Part shown: in pieces, positions 6,915 to 18,000 of the stretch
Layout: every line of letters starts with the position of its first letter
Position numbering within the stretch: position 1 is the first letter of the stretch
Origin: an uncultured Vicinamibacterales bacterium
Lineage (GTDB): Bacteria > Acidobacteriota > Vicinamibacteria > Vicinamibacterales > UBA8438
Length of the DNA stretch: 64,000 nucleotides
Assembly: GCA_958295905.1 (NCBI GenBank)
Contig: OY282382.1
Span: 5,938,367 to 6,002,366, forward strand
Direction of reading: 5' to 3'
The notes under the pieces: generated by a model
Told to the model about the DNA's origin: nothing
Seen by the model: the letters and a program-made list of their open reading frames with translations, nothing else
Databases searched by the model: none
Position numbers and translations under genes: made by a program

Positions 6915-9900
6915 CAGGCCCGGTCCCGCCCGCCGGCATCCCGTCCGCCCGAGGCCGCATGCAGATCGAGCGCGATGGCGTCGGCGTCGGCCAAGGCGGC
7001 GGATCGGAGCCAGAACCGCTTCCCGGCCGGCTTGACGAGGAACAGATCCCGGCCGACGAACACCCGGAAGTCCGGCAACGACTGGAAGTTGCCCGGCAGC
7101 GGCTGGTGGACGTGTTCGGCGAGCCGGGACAACGCCGCCGCCACGGACTCGTCGTCGTCCTCGGCGTAGTCGAACGCGCCCGGCCCGTCCCGCAGCGACA
7201 GCCGGAGTATGGCCAGATCGTCGTTGCGCGCCACCAGACGCGTTCCGATGGCGCAGTCGCCGTCGAGCCAGTCCGCGAGGGCGCCGGCCAGCGTCCGGGC
7301 GTACGCGCCGCGGTCGCCCGGGGTCGAAGGCCGCCAGATCGCGGGCAAGCGCCCCCGGTTCGGTTGCGCGGCGGGAATCACGTGCTCCACCGTGTCTTCC
7401 ACGAGGACTCTCTCCTCTTCCGACAGGCAGAAGAACTCGCACGCCAGATCATCGATCTCTGCGAGTGGTTCGCGTTCGTCCGGCCGCCGATCGAGGGCCG
7501 GATCGAGCGGCGCCGAGGCCGGATCGAGCCGTCGAAGCTGTTTCTCGACGACGGCGGCCAGCGCCTCCGCCGCCGCGCGCGACCGCTCCCGGTCCGGCAG
7601 ATCGTCCGGCGCAGGAAACGGCAGGCGCAGGAGCTCCGCCTGCTGCACCTCGGGCCGATCCGCGCCGAACGACGACGTGCCGTGGAACGCGAACCACAGC
7701 AACAACCGGCTGTTGAGGAGTCCTGCGAGCAGCATGCCGCGACGCTCGTCTCCCGGCGGAACGACGATGGCTTGAATGATGTGCTGGAAGGTCAGCGGAT
7801 CCTCGACGTAGGCCGCGCGCAGCCGCGGCCCTTTCCGGCCGGCGGCGACGCCGCGCGGAACCAGCACCCGCGGCCCCTTGAATCCCGCTTCGAAACCCCT
7901 CCGGCGCACAAGGCCGTCTTTCCAGGGTTTCAATTCGTCGCCCGTCCTCGCCAGAACGCGGAACTTGCCTATCGGCAGGTAGGGCGTCCTGGCGACGACG
8001 TGGCTTCGTTCATGGCCGGCATGTCGAAGTCTCGCGGCGTTGACCGGCTGGAAACCCTGTCCGACGATCCAGCGGCCCTGCGTCGATTCCTTCCCGCGGG
8101 ACAGCGTCCCGAATTGGGCCACGAGGCCGCCGAGACGGGGAAACTGCTCCAGGTAGTTGAACAGCCGGGCTTCCGGCTCGCTCAGCCACAGGCGCTTCTT
8201 GAAGACGGACGGGTCGGCCTCCACCATGCGGGAGTCGAGCCGGCAGCGGTCGGCTCCGCCGAGCGTGATCAGGCGCCGGGACTTCAGGTTCAGGTCGGCC
8301 TTCGGGGTCAGGTAGTCGAACCGGTAGACGGCGCCGCCGGCAGGCGGGCGGCCGAACACGAGGAGCGCGGCAGGGCGCACCGCCCCGTCGAACACCTGGA
8401 ACCGCAGGTCCGCGAAGTTGACGACGCTGAGGACGCATGCCTCGCGCAGCAGGCGCTTGCGGGCCTCGACGGCATCTCCGGCGTGGTTGTGCAGGAAGCC
8501 CATCGCCGGCAGGAGCAACGCGGCGACGCCGTTCTCCCGCAGGTGCCGCAACGACTTCCAGACGAACGGCCACGCCTGCTCCCGTCCCGGGGCCGGCAGA
8601 TCTTCACCCGCGCACCATTCGAGAGGCGAATGGCGTTCGCCGCGGCGGCTCGACCAGGGCGGGTTGCCGATGATCACGTCGGGCGGCGCGTCGTCGGGCT
8701 CGACCGCGAAGAAGTCCCCGCGGCGAAGCGTCTCCCCGTACAGCGGGGGGAGCATCCTGCCACGCTTCATGAGCGTCCGGACATCCGGCGGGGTGACCTC
8801 TTCGAGCAGTGCGACGTAGAGCGAGAACACGGCCATGCGCAGGGCGCCGCCGTCCAGGTCCCGGCCCTGCAACATTGAGAGGACATCGATCAGGTCGTCC
8901 CAGGGAATCGCGGGTTCGCCTCGGGCGGCGCGCCGGTGCTCGCACAGGCGCTGAAACAACCGCACCAGGAAGATGCCCGAGCCGCACGCCGGATCCAGAA
9001 AGCGCCCTTCGTCCCGGACCGCGGGCGGCAGCCGGTCCCAGACGTGGGAAACCACGGTGTCGGCCAGGAACATCGGCGTGTAGTAGGCGCCCCGGGCGCG
9101 GCGGTCCGGTTCCCGTTCGCCGAGAAACCGATCGTGGACGGCGCTGATCAGCTCGACCGGGATGTACTTGAAGTCGTACGGCCAGAAGCGATACTGCCCG
9201 CCCGGCCCGTGCATCTCCTCGCGGCCCAAACGGAAGCGGGCCAGGATTTCCAGATGCGAAGGGCCGAGGCGCGGGCCGCGGTCGTCGACGTCGAACGAGC
9301 ACGGGGCGACGAACAGGTCGCCGTTGAAGTCCTTCCGCAACGCCCCGAAGAGGCGCTCCAGCGACTCGACGTCCCCCGAGCGCAGCAACGCTTCGAAGCC
9401 GTCGGCGCGAGCGTTCGAGGCGTCCCGGAAGCACTCGGCGCCGACGATCTCCCGGTCCTCGAGATAGGCGACGAACATCGTCTGCACCAGCAGCGCCTGC
9501 GCCGCGTCGGGGGACAGGCCGGCGGCGCGAAGCTGCTTGTGCGACTGCGTGAGATTGTCGAGAAGCACCCGGTCCACGCGCTCTTCCGGCCTGAAGTGGT
9601 CGGAATGCGCATCCCAGTAGCGGCCGGATTCGGCGGCGTAGACCAGGTTTCGGAGCGCGAGCGCGTCGGTGGCGGCGTGCAGTTCCTCGACGAGGCAACC
9701 GGTGACGTCGTCCTCGTGGCCGCCGCGCTGGATGCGAGCCAGCGTGAAGACGCGAACGGTGTCTGCGGAAACGACAAGCAGCAGGCTGGCGAGGCCCTGG
9801 TTCCAGAGCGCGGCGCGGAGCGGGGCGACGGCGGCGGGATCGTACTCGTCAACGGAGAGGATGACGACGGTCGGGACGTCCTGAACGCAGAAGACGGCCG

Positions 9901-10057
9901 ACCCGCGCAGGTCGTCGAGCGCGGTGCGCAACGCGCCGGCATGCGGCACGTCGCCGACGTCGTCCGACTGTTCGTAGAACTCCGGCGCAACGCGGGCGGA
10001 GAGACTGAGGCGGTCTTTCCAGACCGGGCCGAGCGGTTTCGACGCGTTGGCCTCCAT
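6914..10057 (-). CDS. Large adenine-specific DNA methylase (type IIG/HsdM-like)
   Basis: Product of 1047 aa. Methylase motifs lie in gamma-class order: GAYYTP (323-328), DPACGSG (355-361, AdoMet binding) and NPPW (465-468, N6-adenine catalysis). Residues 50-110 (AVFCVQDVPTVVILSV, LLLVVSADTVRVF) resemble the N-terminal domain of type IIG enzymes, but no intact PD-(D/E)XK nuclease motif is seen there. Residues 600-1000 probably hold the target-recognition region. The gene is cotranscribed with the small PD-(D/E)XK protein through a one-base stop/start overlap, so restriction may be supplied in trans. GC content is close to that of the flanking genome. Alternatives include a stand-alone PglX-like methylase, but the other BREX genes are absent. 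Confidence 0.8.
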   Translation of the reverse strand: MEANASKPLGPVWKDRLSLSARVAPEFYEQSDDVGDVPHAGALRTALDDLRGSAVFCVQDVPTVVILSVDEYDPAAVAPLRAALWNQGLASLLLVVSADTVRVFTLARIQRGGHEDDVTGCLVEELHAATDALALRNLVYAAESGRYWDAHSDHFRPEERVDRVLLDNLTQSHKQLRAAGLSPDAAQALLVQTMFVAYLEDREIVGAECFRDASNARADGFEALLRSGDVESLERLFGALRKDFNGDLFVAPCSFDVDDRGPRLGPSHLEILARFRLGREEMHGPGGQYRFWPYDFKYIPVELISAVHDRFLGEREPDRRARGAYYTPMFLADTVVSHVWDRLPPAVRDEGRFLDPACGSGIFLVRLFQRLCEHRRAARGEPAIPWDDLIDVLSMLQGRDLDGGALRMAVFSLYVALLEEVTPPDVRTLMKRGRMLPPLYGETLRRGDFFAVEPDDAPPDVIIGNPPWSSRRGERHSPLEWCAGEDLPAPGREQAWPFVWKSLRHLRENGVAALLLPAMGFLHNHAGDAVEARKRLLREACVLSVVNFADLRFQVFDGAVRPAALLVFGRPPAGGAVYRFDYLTPKADLNLKSRRLITLGGADRCRLDSRMVEADPSVFKKRLWLSEPEARLFNYLEQFPRLGGLVAQFGTLSRGKESTQGRWIVGQGFQPVNAARLRHAGHERSHVVARTPYLPIGKFRVLARTGDELKPWKDGLVRRRGFEAGFKGPRVLVPRGVAAGRKGPRLRAAYVEDPLTFQHIIQAIVVPPGDERRGMLLAGLLNSRLLLWFAFHGTSSFGADRPEVQQAELLRLPFPAPDDLPDRERSRAAAEALAAVVEKQLRRLDPASAPLDPALDRRPDEREPLAEIDDLACEFFCLSEEERVLVEDTVEHVIPAAQPNRGRLPAIWRPSTPGDRGAYARTLAGALADWLDGDCAIGTRLVARNDDLAILRLSLRDGPGAFDYAEDDDESVAAALSRLAEHVHQPLPGNFQSLPDFRVFVGRDLFLVKPAGKRFWLRSAALADADAIALDLHAASGGRDAGGRDRA

Positions 10058-10882
10058 CAGCGCTGTTCCGGCGCCGCGCCGCCGTCAACCCATGGGGCGG
10101 CGCCGAGTCCCGCTCGCCGGCATGGCGATCGTCACGGCGGGCCCGGCGTTGCGCGATTGTCAACGGACCACCGGCGCCGTGACCGGCAGGCAGGCGAAGG
10201 GCCGTTCCGCGCTGCTCCGTTCGTGCTTCCCCGCCCCTTCCGCCATTGTACGGAATCCCCGAGGCGAAAGTCCAACGAATATCCACGCGGCGGCGGTGGC
10301 TGGCGGTTCAGGCGCCGACGCGGTCGCGGCAGGCTTGGGCGACCGCCCCTTGCCCATCATCTCCCGATCTCGATCGCGGTGCCGGGCGGATCGTCCGCGG
10401 CACTCCCTGACGTTTCTCCGCGCCTTCTTCGCAGGTCGAGTCGGCGGTGCCGCCCGGTCTTCTTCGTGACCCGACCGAGGTGATAAGGCGGATGCAGAGA
10501 GAACATCGACTCTCGTTTCGTATGGGCGGATGTCTGCAATCGGCGCAGCAGTTCCAGCATGGTCCGATTCGGATCGAAATGCCGGCCGGCTCTCGAACGC
10601 CGCGCCTGCCTTGAAATGAAAGGCTTCGGGCTCCGCTGATCAGCGCGGGAGCACAGCCTGACTGCGAGAACGTAGCTGAGAAGAACCGACCAGCCCTCCG
10701 GGGTGCGCGTCAAGGCGACGATCTTGCTGGCGGCTCAATCGCTCGAATTTCTCGAGCGTGCGCGGCGTAAACCAGTAGCCCTTGCGGCTCCAGTCAACCG
10801 GCATCCGTTCGATTGGCCCCTGAGCGGCGACGACCCACGCCCTGCCAAGTGCCCGCGTAACGGTCCAGTCTCGTGGCCAGCC
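10058..10882. other. 825-bp stretch without a supported gene
   Basis: This stretch lies between the methylase start and the stop of the 316-aa gene. A minus-strand frame at 10640-10804 (starting MPVDWSRKGYWFTPRTLEKF) directly follows the STAND operon and reads like protein. It is only 54 codons and I recognise no homologue. Promoter signals for the methylase operon should lie near 10060-10260, but none is clear. Confidence 0.45.
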
Positions 10883-11833
10883 TCACTGGTCGCCAGCCGC
10901 CTTCAGTATCCAGGTCTCACCGAGTCCCGTGGAAAAGAAAGCGTGATTGTACCGAAGCGGATCGGCATAAACGACCGCCGGCGGATCGTCCGCCTTCCTG
11001 ACGTAGTTGTACACCCCCAAGGTCTGTGGCTTGGTGCCGAGCGGACAGATGATCCTGGCGAAATCGTCCCTCCCGGACCGTCCGAGGACCTCGTAAAGAG
11101 CCTCACTAGCGGCTTCCGGGTCCAGCGCATCGATCTTGAGAATCCCCTGTTCACCGACCAGGGTCAAAAAGTCCTGATTGAATCGTTCCGTTCTTCCCGT
11201 CCAGTCCGGTCTGTACCGCGGATCGGGCACCGCCAGGGTCGTCTTCATCGGCTGGATCTGTTCATAGACCGCCAACGCCCGGTCACCCTCGTATCCCAGC
11301 AACATCACCAGATGAACGGGTCGACTGAGGTCAGGACACGCGGAGAACCCGGGCACCTGTTGAAGAGACGCCAGTCCGAACGAAAGCGGAACGTACTTCG
11401 AAACCAAGTAATCGCCCGGCTCACTGTATACTACGTACAGTCTGTCCCACAGATCGCGGTCGTCGAGCCACCTCAGCATCATCAGCAGGTGCCGCTTCGT
11501 GAACACGGATATATCGATCACGATCGCCGAGCCCTGGGCTCGGTCCACCGCGCATCGAAGGTCCTGCATGTTGTCGCGAAGGCTGGTGGCCGCATCCGCC
11601 TCCGTGAACCCAAGAACCGTCAACCGGCAACCCATCGTCCGAAACGCGGATTCCAGGTGACGGTGGTTCCGTTCACGGATCGGATTGTGGTCGTCGTAGT
11701 GGAAGAGTACCACCTCACCCGGCGACCAGCTCCCGGACCGGGACACGAAACCCTTGCATCTCTCCTCGTGACTCGAACACGTAACGAGCAGAGCGTCATC
11801 GGGCAAGCACCCTGCCGTCAGCGACCGCTTCAT
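10883..11833 (-). CDS. Unknown 316-aa protein, third gene of the STAND-nuclease cassette
   Basis: The N-terminus reads DDALLVTCSSHEERC, and the middle has alternating hydrophobic strands (GCRLTVLGF, AIVIDISVF, LYVVYSEP, HLVMLLGYEG). This suggests a Rossmann-like alpha/beta fold. I do not recognise a named family, and there is no signal peptide or membrane segment. Its start ATG overlaps the stop of the 80-aa gene by four bases, and that gene starts 15 bp after the STAND gene. All three should form one operon. I infer a role with the STAND ATPase, as regulator, second effector or nucleotide-signal component. Base composition is lower in GC than the backbone, like the rest of the cassette. Confidence 0.65.
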   Translation of the reverse strand: MKRSLTAGCLPDDALLVTCSSHEERCKGFVSRSGSWSPGEVVLFHYDDHNPIRERNHRHLESAFRTMGCRLTVLGFTEADAATSLRDNMQDLRCAVDRAQGSAIVIDISVFTKRHLLMMLRWLDDRDLWDRLYVVYSEPGDYLVSKYVPLSFGLASLQQVPGFSACPDLSRPVHLVMLLGYEGDRALAVYEQIQPMKTTLAVPDPRYRPDWTGRTERFNQDFLTLVGEQGILKIDALDPEAASEALYEVLGRSGRDDFARIICPLGTKPQTLGVYNYVRKADDPPAVVYADPLRYNHAFFSTGLGETWILKAAGDQ

Positions 11834-12072
11834 TGTTTGTCCTCCGCCAGGAACAAAGGACGGTCCTGCAGGAAGTAGTCCAGATCGTTGTTGGAGAGCA
11901 GGTCGTTCAGCATGGCATCAAGCGTCAGCGCGACGTCCTCCATCAACTCCGCCCACGTCTCGGACTCTACCGTGAGGCCGAGCGGATCGCAAATCCCGAC
12001 CCAATGCTCACCGTCGGCGCGGTCGATCCGCCAGGGGGATCTCGGCTTCGATGCGCACGACACGATCGCCAC
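11830..12072 (-). CDS. Small HicB-like protein
   Basis: Product of 80 aa. The run HWVGICDPLGLTVESETWAE followed by LMEDVALTLDAML resembles the partial RNase-H-like fold of HicB antitoxins: a short beta hairpin, then an amphipathic helix. No HicA toxin gene and no DNA-binding domain are present. It sits between the STAND ATPase (15-bp gap) and the 316-aa gene (4-bp ATGA overlap), so expression is tightly coupled to both. The fold call rests on pattern only. Confidence 0.55.
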   Translation of the reverse strand: MAIVSCASKPRSPWRIDRADGEHWVGICDPLGLTVESETWAELMEDVALTLDAMLNDLLSNNDLDYFLQDRPLFLAEDKQ

Positions 12073-12087
12073 ATCAGTAGCGCCGGG

Positions 12088-15000
12088 TCATTCCCGCACC
12101 GCGCACAAATTCGACGACCCAGCAAGAAAGTCGCGATATACCAACCCGCCCGGAGCCAAGTGAACCAAGAGATCGAAGGCATCACTCCGAACAACCAAAC
12201 CCGTGCCGCACAACCGTGGCCAAGTGAGATAGTAGTCGCTAGTTTCATATTCCGTTCGCCACGAAATCAGCGCCGCTGCCGGTCCTCGGTCGTCATCCAG
12301 GGTGAAGTAGTCCGTCGGATTGAGGCCTAGCGCGGCAATTAGCCACGGGCTGGGGGTCAATAGCTGGCGCTGGATTCCCACCCCATGACGTCCGTCGCCA
12401 GCGGTCCGCAACGAGTAGTCACAGCCAACAACTGCTTGCGTTCGTCCACCGCAGGCAGAATAATCCAGAACAGGCGACGAGCTCCACAGCGAAACGTCAG
12501 CCCGTGCAATTGGCGTCGAATCGAGCGCTTCGCGGTCTCCAGTCACGCGCAATTCGATGGCCCTATGACGAACAGCGATGTCGTCATCAGCCCGCCAGTT
12601 CCGTGAAGGGACCACGCGTCGTTCGACGGTGGCCACCAATCTCCACTTGTCATACGGTCCACCCACTATGGTTGGCACGATGTGAGGCACCAGAATCGTC
12701 ACGGTACCACGAAGCTCGTCACCCATATGGTTAGCCGCTTCGACGCCAGTCGCTTCAACGCTGCCACCATCAGCACGAGTGCGCACGTGGGACCACAGGG
12801 AGTCGCCGTGCCCCGGTGGCGGCGGGATCTCGGGTCGCGACTGACGAGTGCGCTCCACGGCTAGTGGAAACTCGGGATCATTTAACAGAGCCCGCGCGAG
12901 CGATTCCTCCAATGCCAGGGGGTCTGCGAACAGTCGTCCGTTCATCAACCGAGCCTCTCGGGCACCTCCTGCAGCTCGTTGCATGGCTTCCTCGACCGTT
13001 TCAACAGATGCCAGAAACACGTCCGGCCAGCGCTTCCTGGACTGGTCCGCGTAGGCCCGCAGTTGCATGTCCATTCGGTGCCCGTGCGCTTTCTCCTTAC
13101 GCGCTTCGTCGACGCGCCTGAGCACTGCTCGCGTTAGTCCGGGAAGTAACGGTTCCGCGCGCGCGAGTCGAATACCGGCCACCCCCTCGACGAGATCGTT
13201 CGAAGCCGCAGAATTCGGCGGGGCAGTGTCGGTGCCGGCGACCATCAGAAAACCGGTGGCGGTCCACTCAAGCAGTTCCGGGTCCGGTTCCTGAGGAGCA
13301 ATGGGCAATACGTCGAAGTTTGTGACGAGCCGCCTAGCGAGCGCCCGAACGGTAAGGTGAGGTCGTTGGCACAGCTCGGCGAGAGCGTTACGACACTGAG
13401 AGACAATGGGCCCCGCTTTCTCTTGGCAGAGTTCCATTACGCGAAGGAGCCACGTCAACGTCGCTGAATCGGACAGCGACAGCAATGCTGGACCGATGAC
13501 GGCCGCCACCGTAGGCGGACCTTCTGTTATGAGTATCTCAGTTGCCAAGAGGGACCGTCGCTTCTGCTCTCTGCCGGGATGGGCCAAGGCAGCGACCGTC
13601 GCCGCGGCGAAGGCGGCGTCAAGATCGCCCGGAATATCTTCGCCACAATCTGGATCTGGTGCGCAGTAGACGTCTTCAGGATCGTCATCGTCGGCGACTC
13701 GCGGTGCCCTGTCAGAGATCACGGCAAACATCTCATCCCACATGTCGAACGCAATCGAACTGTCAGTATGAAGGCCGCCCTTTGTGAAGCCGTAGATGAG
13801 CGCCTGACCAATGCCCGCCGTGGCTCTGCTACTGGACACAAGGCGTTCGATCTCATTAGCAATGGTTTCTAGTACGAGCGCCCTGTCAAGGGTCACGGCT
13901 CGCCGAAGCGATTCCACCTCAGTTTCACCGCCAAATACCAACCAACCACCGCCGCCGCGCGCGCGTGTCCACGCAAGCGTATAGGCTATGGCCGCCAAAG
14001 GGCGCCGGTGAGCGCGCTCCAGGCCTTCTCCAAGTGCCTTCAGCAGGTCCGGGCTTTGGTCGAATCTGTCCACGTCCGGAATCAACCGGAGGGCAGCCTC
14101 TGCGTCTTGATTCCGTCCACTATCCAAGAGTTCAAGGAGCCGGTAGCCGACGCAGTTGGCAAACCTTTCGACGGACCAGCCAGGACGTGTTTCGTCGTAC
14201 CTCCGCTGTCGCCAGCTACGGACTACGTCGGCGATTCCGGCGGCGCCGGGACGAAACATCGAGCTATTGCTGTCGGGTAGGTACGGTGTAGACTGTGGCG
14301 TCTGCTTCTGAATAGGTGGAGCGTTGATGTCCTCCTTTTCGGTTGGCGGCCGGGGAAGAGCCGTGATCCGTGGCATATTGGCGCGCTCAGCAACGGCGTT
14401 GAGCGCGCATACCCGCTCGTGATCGCGCTCCAAGAGATCTTTGCTGTTGCTGTCGCTGTGCTCGAAGGGCCGTTCGTCGAACCGGGCCAGTAGGGCGACC
14501 AGCAGGCGGGAGAGCCGCGGGTCGCCTGTTGCATCAAGGTTGGCGGCAAGTGAAGGGAACGCTGCAACATCCGTGTCCTCGAGTGGGGTATCAAGAGTCA
14601 GTCGAAGAGCTGCAGCAACCAGAGGGTCGGCCCGTCGGTGCCACGCGCGCCACAAATCCGAGCGGGCGCCGTGCAGTACAGGATTGGGATCGTTACAGGA
14701 CTTCAACAATCTTCGCTGGACTAATCGACCAAGCGCGACGGGATCCGCTGCCGCGAGCAGGTGCCACCACCGGCTCCACGCCTGACGTGTTCCCTTCCCA
14801 TCCGTGTGCCGCGGCACACGCTCGCACAACGGTTGCAGCTCGGCAACGGCCTCACGGCCGCGACGAGGATTGATGGCGATTAGAGTGGGTAGTGGGTCCA
14901 GAACCTCGTAGATAGTAATGTCCTTGCGCCAGCCATACCCGACGAGCAGCCCGCAAGCGTCGGTCCAATGACGCTGAGCGCTGACATGGTCATTCGCGAC

Positions 15001-18000
15001 CAATGCGAGGCGGGCAGCGAGAAGCCTGTATTCGGCTAGGTCGGAATAGTATCTACCAGCTCCACCGTGCTGGATTTCCTGGTTGACAAGCGTCTCCGCG
15101 ACCGCCCGGCGAGCCGGCGTCGCCGTGTCGACCACCAAGTGGAGAAAGGTGTTACGGCCTAGTGGACCGCCGAGTTCGCCCCAGATCGTGGTGGAAATGT
15201 TTCTACTTACCCGATCAAGTGCTTCGAGTCCATTTTCCCAGGCACGGTCGTCGAGCATAGAAACCGCCCGGCGTATTGTTTGGTCAATGAGGCCATGGAT
15301 TGGATCGAGGTCGCAGGCCCTGGGGTCGCCCACAAAGGGATTCGTGACATCTGTGAGGATATGAAGTGCCGCCAAGGCGGACGTGGAGCGTTCGCTCAGC
15401 CTCCCGGCCTCGGCTCGCGCAAGAGCGATCGTGAATCGGAGCCAGCAAGTGTACCACCCTGGACCCGAAGAAAGTAATGCCTCCGCTGTGGCAAGACCCA
15501 AGGAGTCCCTTCTCGCTGCAACAGCACACGCATCTGTCCATTCGCCGACTTTTCCCGTCTCTCGGTACGCGTTGTGCACTGCCCTTGTCAGTTCGAGCAG
15601 GTGCTCCCTCGCTTCCTCAATTGGCCGGCGGTCGACTTCGTCGAGCGGTACGCCGAGGGCAATCACGCGGCACATGCTACCTGGAGAAACACCATGGGCA
15701 GCGGCTCGCGAGGCCCAGTGGAAGGCGTTGTTCTCGGTGTCTGGAACGCTCGCCGCCGAAACTCTATCGGCGAGTGCGAGACAAAAGTCGCCCGGCTGAG
15801 GGAGTTTCGGAAGAAGCTCGATAATCCGCGCGTGTCCGTGGGTGTCGAGAATCGCTTGGATCACAGTGGCCGGCGGGAGCCCGTGGTCATGCACGTACTT
15901 CCCGAGTTCGACCCAGTTCAGTTGCCCAAGGAGAGCACTATCGTTATCAGTACCAAGAAACCCGGCCGCTTGCCGAGAGTCGGCGGTGGCGCGATGGTGT
16001 AAGGACGCCAAGCGAAGTCGTCCGCGTAACCATGCAACCGCTACTTGGCGATCCGACGCTTCGCCATAGACCGTGTTGTCCTCAGACTCGCGTAGGAATG
16101 CCTCCATGTACTCTCGCCATGGAACAACGGTGCCCAGCTCATCGAGAGCGGCACACATCTTTAGTCCGGATCGGGCGGCCATGATGGGAGTCCCATCGTG
16201 GAGAAGTCTGTTCGCTAAAGTGTCTGCGCCCAATAGCCTTGCAATGACATCCACGAAGCACACGACTGCTGAATCGAATCGTTCCCCCTTGTAAGTTTCG
16301 GTCGACCGGCTCATTTCCACGTAACGGGCGACTACGGGCCAGTCGCCGATACGTGCGGCACATCGGACCGCTGTAGCGAGGTTCTCGACTATGGCTGACG
16401 CTGGGAATCCCGCCGCGATTGACTTGACGACAAAATCACGACCCACCGCACTCACGACTCTTTCGTTGTCGTTGGCGTCGGAAAGAGCAGGCAACAGATG
16501 CCGAAAGGCGCGCGAGTCCTCGAAAATACCTCTGCGTTCGAGCCACGCGATAATCCGGTCAAGGAGTGCCGTTCTAGCGGCCACGTTGTCGTGAAACGGT
16601 AGCCGAAGAAATCGAGCGAAAGATTCGTGGTAGACGCGAGCGCCACCCTGGGTAGCGCGTTCCAAGAGAACCGGTCGCAGCACTTCAAAGGCCGGATCTA
16701 CTCGGTGTGCCATATCGGGCCTGATGGCTTTCAGGTCGCTTCTCGAAACGGGGAAATCGAGTAGTGCGATGACGTCAGCTACCCATGCGCCCTCGTCGCC
16801 GAGCGAGGCGTGAATGTGCTGGTAGTACCCACGAAGAGATTCATCGAATTGCGGCAGACTGCGGATGGTTGCCGCCGGCGCAGCGGGTGTCATCGCACTT
16901 CTACGGGCTTCTCGACAGAGATACGTGGCGTAGAGGGCATTGCCCTCAGAACGATCCGCTAAGGCCGCCAGAAATTCCTCAATGGCCTGCTCATTTACGA
17001 GTAGCGGTAAGTGGTGGGACAGGCGGGGAGCATCTGAAGTGTCGCCAACGACGTCCAAGTGTATGGCCAGTTGCCGCAACTCGGAATCCGTGAGCCTCGG
17101 AATTTCGAGCGTAACGGCCCCAGCCGCCTCGAGAGGCTGTAAATGCTGACCGGGCTGGCTAAGGACGATCAAGGCGCTGCGAGGCGGTAGAGCCAGAGCT
17201 GCTAGCGCGTCTGCAAGGAGGAAGGAGGGGTCGGCGTGGGAGGGCTCGCGGATGACGCGAGTAACGTGGTCTATCCCGTCGATGACGAGGGCGACACGGC
17301 GGTGAGGCGTCTTCCGGAGTGCCTTAACGATTGCGTTTTCGAGCGCGCGCTCGTCGGCGGCGAATCGTGGCCGTTGGCCGGCTACCAAGTCGGGATCGTA
17401 CTCGGCGACCCGACCCAGGAGACTTCCGATTACTGATTCCACCCGGACCCGTGGAAGCGGGTATCTATCGGCCTCGCCGAGGTAGCAGAAGTGTTCGGCG
17501 ACGAGCCACTCGTCGTCAGAAAGGCGGTCGATGAGCTGCTTGCAAATCCAGGACTTCCCTTGGCCTGGCGGACCCACGAGCAAGGCGATCTGGCCGCTGT
17601 CGGCGGCTGTGGTCATTTGCCGAACAAGTGTGTCTACCGTCGTGGAGCGCGGTACCTCGATGGCTGTGTCAACGGGATTGGCACGGGCGACGGCGCCGAA
17701 GTCGCTACGAAGTTGAGTCCGACGCAGAAGTTCCGCTGTGGTGACCGTTATTGAACCCTGACGCGCGGCGCGAGCGCAACGGATGAGCGCCTCGGCAACA
17801 TCGACGGCCGAACGGTCGCCGTTCGGGTAGGCTCCGGCACCGACTTCGCTCCGGGCGCGTTGGAGCAAGAGCTGCTCTGCGGGACCCGGGTTGGTCAGGT
17901 CCAGGCTCGCAGCTGGCGCCGCAAGCTCAAGGATGAGCAGTTGGCAAACCCAATCCAAATCGGCGCGTTCAACGGCATTCTTGCCGAGACGAAGGAAAGC

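Noticed and set aside
6959-8878. A 639-codon plus-strand open frame opposite the large methylase
   Set aside because: It is the GC-skewed antisense shadow of 6914-10057, rich in Arg/Gly/Ala, with no domain pattern. The minus strand carries clear methylase motifs.
6914-10057. BREX or DISARM system
   Set aside because: No BrxC/PglZ/BrxA or DrmAB genes are present; only the methylase resembles PglX.
10357-10713. 118-codon minus-strand frame
   Set aside because: Composition is Arg/Ser-rich without a recognisable fold, there is no ribosome site, and it lies in the gap between two operons.
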